DNA of 64,000 bases, from positions 59,954,001 to 60,018,000 of the forward strand of contig CM114272.1 of assembly GCA_050084515.1 (NCBI GenBank). Reading direction: 5' to 3'. Below, in pieces: positions 11,365 through 20,858 of this stretch; the stretch's first letter is position 1, and every line of letters starts with the position of its first letter. Under the pieces are notes generated by a model that saw only the letters and a program-made list of their open reading frames with translations, was not told the origin of the DNA and did no database searches. The translations under genes and the position numbers were made by a program. This DNA comes from Blasia pusilla (taxonomy: Eukaryota; Marchantiophyta; Marchantiopsida; Blasiales).

Positions 11365-12125
11365 TGGCAACCCGTCGGAGTCCGACAGGTTGCGCGCCTC
11401 CGCCGTCCTGGGAAGATAACGCGAGGTGCGCGAGCAACCCGTCGGAGACCGACGGGTTGAGCGCCTCTGCCGTCTTCGGAAAAGAACGCGAGGTACCCGC
11501 ACAACCTGCTAGACCGACAGGTTGCGCGCCTCCGCCATCTTCGGACAAGAACGGGGCGTACTCGCGCAACCCATCGGAGACCGACATGTTGCGCACTTCC
11601 GCCGTCTTCGGACAAGAACGGGACGTACCCGCGCAATCCGCCGGAGACCGTTGGGTTGCACGCTTCCCTCGTCAAGGGTTAACAACGTAGGCTTCCCGCG
11701 CAACTCGTCGGAGTCCGACAGGTTGCACGCTTCCTTCATGTAAGCGAAACAAGGCAAGGCCCTTGCGCAACCTGTCGGAGGGCGACGGGTTGCACGCCTC
11801 GCCGTCTTTGGGCAAGAAGGTGCGGCACCCGCGGAACTCGTCGGGAACAGACGTTTTGCACGCTTCCTTCATGTAAGTGTTACACCGTGAGATAATTGGG
11901 CAACCCGTCTGATGCCGACGGGTTGCAAGCCTCCGGCATCTTTGGGCAAGAAGGAGCGGTATCCGAGCAACTCGTCGGAGAGCGACGGGTTGCCAGCTTG
12001 GACCATGTTTGGGTTTGAAGGTAAGGCAGAAGCGTGCAACCTGTTTGAAGCCGACGGGTTGCAGGCTTCGCTTAGCTTAGGTTAATTGTTGAGTTACCAG
12101 GACTCCGGCGGGTTCCAGCAATCCT
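11365..12125. repeat. Palindrome array in inner MULE promoter region
   Basis: About 12 copies at roughly 66-bp spacing, with GC-rich spacers containing CGCCGTCTTCGG. The spacers match those of the outer array at 2099-3030 in reverse orientation. Copies near 11370 and 11434 keep nearly complete arms. Confidence 0.85.
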
Positions 12126-12264
12126 GCTTCCCAAATCCGGTAACACTTTGCAACAGAATTGATTCTGTTGCAACAGAATTGGATCCATTGTGTCAGACAA
12201 TTTCACCTACCGAACTTCATCTTGTCAGTAAAAATCAGTCAGGAGTATCTATTTTCCTATTCAC

Positions 12265-12271
12265 TATAAAT
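12265..12271 (+). promoter_or_regulatory. TATA box of inner transposase
   Basis: TATAAAT in the context TTCACTATAAATTAAA, about 76 bp upstream of the ATG at 12347, the same spacing as in the outer copy. Confidence 0.55.
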
Positions 12272-12346
12272 TAAAAATTCTCATTCTCATTCCCATTCTG
12301 ATTCTCTTTCTCATTCTCACCCTCCTCCCGTACGAAATTTCTGGGA

Positions 12347-15300
12347 ATGGATAATTATGTGAAGCTCACTTGTGGCAGTCATCTGGCGGCCCTTCCTCAA
12401 TCAGAAATCGTTCGACTGCAAGCTCGTGAGGCTCTCATAGCAGTGGATGAAAATTTTCCCTCTATTCGATTTCTTCTCCAAATTGGAACCATCTTTGTAT
12501 CCAAGGATGTTATGGTGGATGGTACGGAGGACATAATAGGTGAGACGGTCCAGCCAGTGACCTCAGACCGTAAAGTATGGAATCTCCTACCTCTAGCAAA
12601 TGGTCAATACAGAGTTTACGGCCTGCCCCTGAATTCGTCTGTTTCCCAAGTAGACGGTCTAGAATTTCCTAGTGCTCCGAGCTCTACGTTTGCAACTCCA
12701 AGCTCTGCAGATCCGGCTTCGACTCCAACTTCGCACGCTCGTAACAATATTGTTCTTCCTGAAGAGATTCCGGATGTTATCAACCTCAGTGGATCCGTCG
12801 GACACCAATCGGGCGCTCTGTCCGCCTACTCGTTCCTCTTGCGAGTATCAGGCAATAGTTTGCTTTCGTCTCTGGCCTTGAAAATGTTCAAGCACATTCT
12901 TGTCGATTTAGCCGCCGCCACGCACGATGGTAATTGCATTTTTGATTTGCCTCCACTTGCCGCTGCTCTGCTCTAAAGAAAGATGGAGGACGCCTGAAGG
13001 GTATGGACAGAAAGTCTGATTGTCATCGATGGTGCAGGCTTCAACGGACTAGTGCTTCAATTCCAGATGGTCCTTGGATTGTCTCTCGCCACCAATGCGT
13101 CGGAGCCTTGGAGTATAGAAGTCCAGCATGCCTGTATCTAGAGCGCAACGGGCGAGTCAATACGTCGCAATTACCCCCCAAGAATGCAGAAACTCCATAC
13201 GAGGTCGGTGCCACCATACCGCCGGGAGGCCATCGATGTCCTCATTGTCAAGCATCGCCCTTCTGCGTTAGAGCGTGTCCTGCATACATATTTTTCATTG
13301 TCCACGACTTGGGCTCCACGTCAGAGTACACAAGGCTGGCAGTTCATGTTGGCTCCCACACTCATCCTGTGACCGATGCAATTCAAAGACACATCAAGGA
13401 GGATGTGGCGAAGAAAGTTGCCGAGGTCTACAGAAACTCTCCGGGTTCAAAGCCCGGAGTGATCAAGCTCACAAACGCATCACAAATTTGTGAACAATTG
13501 CTTGGAATCCCTGGACAGGGCGAGATCACGGTGGCTGAGGAGAAACAACTCTGGGAAAATCTCGCATTTCTCGCTGATCCTGAATGCTTCCGGAATTTGC
13601 TGCGTCAAATACGAGTTCTGGATGGAAAAACGGCCGAAATGGATACCATCGCCAGAATCAAGGCCAACTCCAGATTTCCATTCATTCAGAGATGGCAGTT
13701 CATGGGCCAAGGAGGCGAGGGATCCAAGGCCTATGTCTTCAAAATGTCAACCATAGGTCCGTCGAGTGGCCTCGATCTTATAGATCGAATGAGGGAAGGG
13801 GAAGATCTTTACGGCAACTGGGTAAGCTTTGATATTTGCTACAGAGTGCTAAACGGATGGTTGACGATGGGTGCTCACGTTTATGACCATGTGGAGAAGG
13901 GACTCAAAACTATATTTTTCTCGTGAAGTAAAAGCGTAAGACGTTGGCGGTTGAAGATGTCTTTGGTTACTCTTATTGGAGGTGGTGAAGGAAAACAAAA
14001 GGCCACCTCCAGAAATTTATGGGTTCATGGCGGACAATGCACAACCGGGTGGATTGCTATCCGGGAAGTGTTCTAGGGTGGAGAGGTTCAACCGGAGAGG
14101 GAAAGGTCGGATGCTTTCCATTGGCAACAGTGTGTGATCCTGTACACCAAATCTTGCATCAAGGAGAATAAGAGGACAGAGCATGTCACTCTACTCCAAC
14201 GCTGCAAGGATAGCAAGACCTTGAAGCAAGCCATGGAATGCCAGGAAGAACTTCATAGGTGGTGGAGGAAGCATGCGATTGAGGAGAAGTACAAAGAGTT
14301 GTGCTCTTGGTTGAGTTGGTGGACTGTACATATGAGACAATGGGGAAACTTCATGCGGCAGGTGAGTTCACTATTTTGTCTTGTCAAGCTCACGTTGAGA
14401 ATTTTTTGTAAAGTTGCAGCTCAAGTTGAGAAGCGTGGGAACTATAGGGATTTCAAACCGAAAAAACCAAGCAAGTTGTCGGATGCGACGGGTTGCCCGA
14501 GTGTGCAACCCGACGGAAACCGACGGGTTGCATCCAGAATTTTGGTGCAACCCGAGTGTGCAACCCAAGTGTGCAATCCGATTGTGCAACCCGACGGAAA
14601 CCGATGGGTTGCAGAGTCGTTCATGGGATGCCTCGGCCTTGCAACCCGTCTAAATCCGACAGGTTGCAGTAGGTGGGTTTAGGGTTGCAACACGTCGGGA
14701 CTTGACGGGTCGCAGAGTCGTTCATGGGATTCCTCGGCCTTGCAACCCGTCTGGTTTCGACAGGTAGCTTATGTCTTTGATTGCTAAGTTATTTTCCTTC
14801 CCTTCTAACATTGTCGTCGTTGCAGGGATTGAACGTTCATGAAAATGCCCTCTGCCCCAACACAAGTGGAGCAGAAAGTGTTCATTCCTCCTGGAGGTCG
14901 TCACAAGCATCCCAACGAATTTCACTTGTGGAGGCATGCCAACAAGACCAGGCAAGAGCAATGCTACAGTCTGCAACATCCCATATCTTCCTCACAAAAG
15001 GCATAACAAAAGGAAAGGGGCCGTCGATCTACAAGCTCTATGTCAGGGCGGCTGTGAGATCTGCTGATGAAAAAAAGTATGTGGAGGCCTTCAGCAGGTG
15101 CGTAGCTGGAACTCCCCTCGAGCAAGACGTACACATTGGTGGGGATATTCGTGGGCGGGTTTCAAGACGTCCCATACAGATGGTGGTAGAGCAGTCCGAG
15201 CGAGACTCGTGGAGATCAGATAAGTATCTTGACTTGAGCGGTGAAGAGGCAAAGATCGAGGAACGAATCCGGTGATTGATTTGGATGAGGAAATTACGCC

Positions 15301-16314
15301 GCCCAGGTATTCGGGGACCCCGGACCCGTCCCAAATCCGTGATGGAGTGACTTCTTCAAAATCAGTGAATGTTTTATTTCAAAAGCCCTCCGTTGCTGGA
15401 AGTTCGCAACATCCTCTCACTGGGGTGGTTCAACAATATGGGATTCTGGTAATGGAGGTGGATTGCAACCTAAAACGGTGGCATATATCTTGGAGCAACC
15501 AGGCGTGGACCCATCTGCAAGCGGGATCTGATGGCATTAGGAGAGCATGCGGCACTTTCCTAAATAAGAGCGTACAAGGATCGGGCGACCACTTTGCACG
15601 GGTTTTGGGGACTCAAAACCTTTGATCGTTTCACGAGGACCGGGATCAATTGAAGCACTTCTTCTACCCAAATGAATCTTGCGCTGAAGTCTTATCCGCT
15701 GCCATTGAGCTCGGGAATACCCCACGATTTTGCCCATCGTCGTAGGTACGAACTGCACTCAAGACGAAGTGGACAATCTTACAAGTGCCGGTTTCAGACT
15801 CGTAGACGGGGGAAGTTTGGAGCATGTTCGCATTATAGAGACCTTCACATTTCGTATTCAACCCAAGATTGATGTCAACATGTACCCGGAGAAGGTGGAT
15901 GATCTCAATCCACTATTTCTGTTTGAGTCTAGAAATGGGGTGAAGAGAAACAAAATGTGTAGGCCAACGGTGGAGAGAGCAAAGCGAATTGCACCAGCTC
16001 AAGAGGCAAAAATGGAGATCATCGCCACGAAAGATGTCTTGAGTGGCAATAGAATAGGAAGGATGTATTGGGTCAAGAACAACACTGTAAATTCAAGTGT
16101 CACAGGGGTATATGTGGTGCACATCTGTTGCTTTCCCACATGTTCATGTGATGACTTTGTCCAAAGAGAGACAAGTGGCAAAAGGTATTTCCCTTGTAAG
16201 CACATGTACTATGTGTTGCTGGTAGTTTTAAGGGAGTCGAAGGTAGGAGTAGGAATCCACCAACCAATTATGTCCCTCAAAGAAGTGCGAAGTATTTTAA
16301 ACAAACCACTTTGA
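12347..16314 (+). pseudogene. MULE transposase with WRKY/GCM1-like and SWIM fingers, inner copy
   Basis: The product would cut and join the transposon ends. Exon 1 (12347-14361) ends FMRQ at a GTGAGT donor; exon 2 starts after TTGCAG at 14826 and ends at 16314. Domains in order: N-terminal region of about 210 residues; Cys/His zinc finger (about 13090-13380, ending SHTHPV) like those shared by WRKY, GCM1 and MULE transposases; DDE-type core with SFDICYRV (Asp at 13831-13833) and MADNAQPGW (Asp at 14033-14035); and a SWIM zinc finger (CSCDDF at 16141 through PCKH at 16203). A 2-bp difference from the outer copy makes a stop at 12976, and there are stops after 13920 and frameshifts in exon 2. 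The third acidic residue is likely in the helix after MECQEE but is not certain. Confidence 0.75.
14478..14770. repeat. Palindrome array in transposase intron, inner copy
   Basis: Five or six degraded palindromes lie in the intron 14362-14825. Here arms read CAACCCGACGGAAACCGACG, a variant centre. The third copy has the same array in the same intron (22425-22700), so the array predates the split of these copies. Confidence 0.75.
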
Positions 16315-16667
16315 GGATGCAAAATGAGGTTTTAGATTGTACTTTTATTTTTCCTGAACCTTCACTTGGAGCTTGATTTCTATTCAGCCCGGGGCAAATG
16401 ATAGATTTTTTCCAGACCTTGGATGGAAAAAGTGATTGGTTCCACACTTATGATTCCACTGATTTTTCAGTTTTCTAAATTTTGTGCAATTTGCAACTCG
16501 TCGGACTCAGAGGGGTTGCCAAAATATGGAAGAGGAAAAAAAAACTGTGGGACTGCTTAATAAATGAACAAAAAAGTGCAAAAAAATTCACACAAAAAGT
16601 TTCCTCTGTTCAACCCAACAGAAACTCTCTTAAAAAAAAGTATCTATTTCGATTGAAGGTAGTTTCC
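16315..16667. other. Transposase 3' UTR and subterminal region
   Basis: Non-coding. It holds one degraded palindrome at about 16497-16520 and A-rich stretches. It is nearly identical, inverted, to about 20500-20858 of the third copy. Confidence 0.5.
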
Positions 16668-16710
16668 TCTCTCCTCTCTTCCTCTCTTCCTCTCCTCTTA
16701 CCGCACCTCA
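16668..16710. repeat. Right terminal inverted repeat of inner MULE
   Basis: CT-rich tract ending CTCTTACCGCACCTCA, the inverse of the left end. The same terminus opens the third copy at about 20434. Confidence 0.7.
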
Positions 16711-16719
16711 AAGAATCGG
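16711..16719. repeat. 9-bp target-site duplication, right
   Basis: AAGAATCGG, partner of AACAATCGG at 4223-4231. Confidence 0.75.
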
Positions 16720-19700
16720 TAGTGACGGCATCCTACGTGGACAACTTCCCTCCATTCTATGTTCAGCCTTACGATGAACATGGAACCCAAGCCCTGGTTA
16801 TGGAGGAGGACTTGGAAGCGCTCGACACATTCTGGAGGATGAGAGATCAGGAATTCATAAGGGCGATTGAGGGGACGGAATTCAGCTGGATGCGGAACCT
16901 GTATTTCTTCATCTGGGATGGAAACCACAAGTTCATGACGTGGACCCAGTTTGCAGAGGAGCACCCAAACTCATTGGAGGCGCATTTTTGCGTGAAGGCA
17001 GTCGTGTTACATCCATACCCTCATCACATGGCGATAGTGGAGATGGCCATGCATGCCATGAACACGTAAGTTTCCTCTTGTTGCAAACCGTCGGACTCCG
17101 ACAAGTTGTTTGAGTCACCACTCTTTTTGGGATGTTTTTGGCCGAAAGCAACTCATCGGAGTCCGACAAGTTGTTCGACTGACCACTGGTTTAGGATGTT
17201 TTTGGCCAAAAGCAACTCATCGGAGTTCGACGAGTTGTTCGATTGACCACTGGTTTAGGATGTTTTTGGCCGAAAGCAACTCGTCGGAGTTCGACGAGTT
17301 GTTCGACTGACCACTGGTTTAGGATGTTTTTGGCCGAAATCAACTCATCGGACTCCGACGAGTTGTTCGACTGACCACTGGTTTAGGATGTTTTTGGCCA
17401 AAAGCAACTTGTCAGAGTCCCACGAGTTGCTCGATTGGCCGCTATTTTTGGATGTTTTTGGAAGAAAGCAACTCATCCGAGTTCGACGGGTTGCTTGACT
17501 GGTAGCTATTTTTGGATGTTTTTGGAAGAAAGCAACTCATCCGAGTTCGACGGGTTGCTTGACTGGTAGCTATTTTTGGATGTTTTTGGCCGAAAGCAAC
17601 TCGTCATAGTCCGACAGGTTGCATTCGGAGGTAGGGGAGCTAGATTTTTGGCGTCAAATGGCAGCTTTAATTGAAATTGCGCAACCTGTAGAACTCCGAC
17701 AGATTGATATGTTCACTTTCTTGCAGTAACCACCCTCTAATTACAAATTATTTGACAACCCGTCGGAGTCCGACGGGTTGAAACCAGGCAATCACAAGTC
17801 TGAATGCAATCCGTCAGACTTCGATGGGTTGCAAAATTTAGCTCGTAGCTACCATTCCGACCATGAGCTGTGACGACCTGTCAGAGTCTGACGGGTTGCA
17901 GGAACCCATGTAGCTTGCAAAATTTCTTATATTGATTTTGGATGTGCAGGATTGTATCGGAGGGGAATGTCACCCACCACTTGATCCAGGATTGCGATCG
18001 GGTGAAGAAAGTGCTAACGACGCACCCGGCAGAGTACAAGGGGCTCTTGGGCGACGCCATTGTAAATGAGATGTTGGCAAAGGGTGCTCAAATCAAAAAA
18101 AAGTCTTGGGCAAATACATTTATTTCCCAAGATGCAGCCATGACAATCCTTTGTTGGTCGAAGATACAGGCCGCCAAGAAGAGTGCTGCATTGGAGCTGG
18201 AGCGGAGGGAAAAAAGTATCTGTGTCTGAGTGTGCAAAGTTCATCCAAGCTGTAGTATCTGCAGCTACGAAGTACACGGCAAGCAAGATGCAGCGCTACA
18301 TCGCCATTCTCAACCCCGAACTTGGCCCCCATTTCTACAAGGAGTTGAAGGCGATAATCAAGCGCCAGCGGAAGAGGGATGAAGATCCGTAGGGTCGGAT
18401 TGGGGAGAAAGTGTCTCTTGATTGCGTGCATTGATTTTCCTTGTCTAGAATTTTGGAATTTAGGAGAATCCGACTGATGAAAATCAGTCTCGAGGGCACA
18501 GAGGCACCATCCTCCGGGTGTCTCTGATCCAGTGATCTTCCACTGGCTCCGTGAATGGTCATTCTAGGATGCGTTGCGGCTTCTCGAGAAGTCCGTGCTC
18601 GTGGTTCTCCAAGCGGAGCTGAAAAGAATAGAGCCAGTTCTGGAGGAAGCAAACGTGGAGAGTGCTGAATATTTTGAACTTTGGCTAGATGACATGTGGG
18701 ACAAGCCCATAAAAAACCCAGGTTTCAGGACGATGTTCAAGGATCGCATCCTCCCTCAAGCAGACCTTGATGAAGAAATAGAGGCAAAGAAAAGGGATTT
18801 CGCAAAGAAGAAGCAAGATCTTCAGGAGCAGGCGGCCGATGCATCTTGACTACGAGTTGCCCAACGCATGGTGTTCAGGTACCTCGTCCATTGTAAGAAT
18901 GCAGGTACATGGCGAAAAATACCGCAACCTGCAAATTATGGGCTTCTCCGCCTGATGGAGAGACATTTTCCATGTACGACATGGAGATGGCTCAAAGCAT
19001 GTCCGATTGGGAGGTGGAGAATTGCCCGATCTGGCTGGACTTCAACGACCCTGAGGACATAATCGAGAAAGATCTACGCCTGCTCTATGATGCAATGACC
19101 GCAGGTAGGGACAATTTCGTGTAGCCTAAAGACTTTTTTAAAGGAGATGCGGAGGAGCAAGCCCTCGAGACAGCGGAGTTGGTGTACAAGGTGGTCACCG
19201 CCAAAGACAAATCTACAGCGGGTCTCAAAGCCAAGGTGAGGGGATGGAAGAATTACGAGGCCGAGTCTTCCCAAAGAGAGGCTGAAAATTCAAGGCGAGA
19301 GCCAGAATCGTCCGGGCAAGCGGGGAGAGAGGGTCGGACCAGGTCCTCCGCAAAAAAAACTCCACCAGAGTCTGAGGTAATAGAGACCCCAACAAGCCGA
19401 CCGCAGACTCGGGAGAAGCGGAAGCGAGAGGCGCCAGGGTTGTCCTAGGGAGCTGACTAGGATATGGAATACACTCCATCATCCTTGGGAAGACATAGAG
19501 AAACAACGACCCGGACAAGCATCATCATTGACTGCACGAATCTTCTGGATGAGCTGAAAAGTTTCAATTCCCAAGCGTCGACACCCGCCATCGAGAAATT
19601 GACAACGCTGGTATGGAAGCTTCAACGAAGCAGGCACGCTCCGTGGACGGTCCATGGGGAGGTCGAAGAGGTGGCGGTGGATGTCCTCGTCGCTAATTTT

Positions 19701-19967
19701 CCCTCGGGGTTGCGCTTATGCGACGAGAATCCGTCCAACGGGGTCCCAAACTGAAATATCCCTCTTTCTTATGACCAGATCGCGCTCCTGTTTTCCTTTG
19801 CAGATGCTTATCTCAGTGACAAGGGTTGTTTCTTAGTTTTGATTGGAGGGAGCGAGGACGAGCTTTTCAACCTCTAGTGCGTCAAGAGGTCGCTGAAGTG
19901 GAGGACGACGCAATCGTGGGTCATCAAGAACGAGTACCCACTCCGATCCGCGACGAGTCAAATTTGG
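16720..19967 (+). pseudogene. MULE-encoded methyltransferase-like gene, outer copy, 3' part
   Basis: Continuation of the gene cut at 4231. Segments are 16720-17065, 17950-18388 and 18464-19967, each with splice sites shared with the inner copy. Exon 2 reads ASYVDNFPPFYVQPYDE and FSWMRNLYFFIWDGNHKF and is intact here. The putative catalytic motif reads NFPSGL (about 19692) where the inner copy has DLPSGL. The following strand GCFLVLIGG is conserved. Damage includes a one-base insertion in an A tract near 18210, stops near 18848 and 19446, and a TAG after ELFNL shared with the inner copy. The final exon with the cofactor-binding motif is missing. Confidence 0.6.
17080..17905. repeat. Palindrome array in intron 2 of outer methyltransferase gene
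   Basis: About 13 palindromes at 62-66 bp spacing fill the intron 17066-17949. Spacers repeat TTTAGGATGTTTTTGGCC. Two adjacent units near 17467-17596 are almost identical, a sign of recent tandem duplication. Confidence 0.85.
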
Positions 19968-19994
19968 GTAAGGGCTCTAAATCCATATCCAAAT

Positions 19995-20330
19995 TTTCTT
20001 TCTCCGACGGGTTGCATCTCTGCATGCAACCTGTCGGATTTTTTGAGCTGGAGACTTTGGTGGTGCAATCTGTCTGAAAGCAACAGGTTGCAAATTTACC
20101 GTAAGTCGCCATTGGGTGAATGCAACCGGTCAGAACCCGACGGGTTGCAAGTGCTTATGCTTTTGCATTGTGTTTCTGGAATGATGCAACCCATTTGAAA
20201 GCCAGCATTGGTTGCTCTTAGCCAACCATGGGCTGCTCTAAGCCAGCAACCTGTCGCCTTCTGACGGGTTGCTCATGGACAAAAAATCACAAGACAATTG
20301 TAAAACAACCCGTCGGACTCCGACAGGTTG
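19995..20330. repeat. Palindrome array in last intron of outer methyltransferase gene
   Basis: About six degraded palindromes. This is the counterpart of 6690-6950, with the same order of spacers, including the GAGCATGGGCTGCTCTAAGC-like spacer. Confidence 0.75.
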
Positions 20331-20433
20331 CTGCAATGTTAGGATTATAACGAAGTTCTTTGGGGTTAAGCGAAGTTCTTTTGGGACATGTTGCACATTA
20401 TGTCACCATACTGAGAGTAGACCAATAGTCAAG

Positions 20434-20512
20434 GAGGTGTGGTAAGAGGAGAGGAAGAGAGGAAGAGAGGAGAGAGGAGAGAGGAAGAAAGGAGAGAGGA
20501 GAGAGGAAACTA
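20434..20512. repeat. Terminal inverted repeat of third MULE
   Basis: GAGGTGTGGTAAGAGG followed by a long GA-rich tract, matching the right end of the inner copy. Confidence 0.7.
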
Positions 20513-20858
20513 CCTTGAACCGAAATAGATACTTTTTTTTGAAGAGAGTTTCTGTTGGGTTGAAGAGAGGAAAATTTTTGTTTGATTTTTTTTGCACTTT
20601 TTTGTTCAGTTATTAAGCAGTCCCACAGTTTTTTTTTCCTCTTCCATATTTTGGCAACCCCTCTGAGTCCGACGAGTTGCAAATTGCAGAAAATTTAGAA
20701 AACTGAAAAATCAGTGGAATCACAAGTGTGGAACCAATCACTTTTTCCATCCAAGGTTTGGAAAAAATCTATCATTTGCCCCGGGCTGAATAGAGTTCAA
20801 GCTCAAAGTGAAGGTTCAGGAAAAATAAAAGTACAATCTAAAACCTCGTTTTGCATCC

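Larger units (their letters stand above)
11011..12346. promoter_or_regulatory. Shared divergent promoter region, inner MULE
   Basis: The mirror image of 1924-3376. TATAAAT for the leftward gene is at 11271-11277 and for the rightward transposase at 12265-12271. A palindrome array fills the middle and a degraded CATTCT tract sits just before the transposase ATG. Confidence 0.6.
4232..16710. mobile_element. Inner, full-length MULE-like transposon (12.5 kb)
   Basis: This copy has both ends. Purine-rich imperfect terminal inverted repeats lie inside a 9-bp target duplication. Leftward it encodes the methyltransferase-like gene (11010 to 6082) and rightward the transposase (12347 to 16314). It inserted into exon 2 of the same gene of the outer copy, which points to past activity of the family. 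Both genes now have in-frame stops or frameshifts, so the copy is probably non-autonomous today. Confidence 0.8.
1..20432. mobile_element. Outer MULE-like transposon, split by the inner copy
   Basis: This is the host copy of the nested MULE pair. Its transposase (minus strand) runs off the left edge of the window and its methyltransferase-like gene (plus strand) starts at 3377. That gene is interrupted at 4231 and resumes at 16720, after the inner copy. The two halves of the interrupted gene continue at the same codon region seen uninterrupted in the inner copy, which proves the nesting. The last exon of the methyltransferase gene is missing because the third copy enters the intron near 20432. 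Both genes carry stops or frameshifts, so this copy is dead. Its left terminus is outside the window and its right terminus is not visible. Confidence 0.75.

Noticed and set aside
11273-11757. Overlapping open frames of 70-130 codons on the minus strand
   Set aside because: They are translations of the GC-rich palindrome array; similar frames appear in several frames and both strands and have repeat-like protein sequence.
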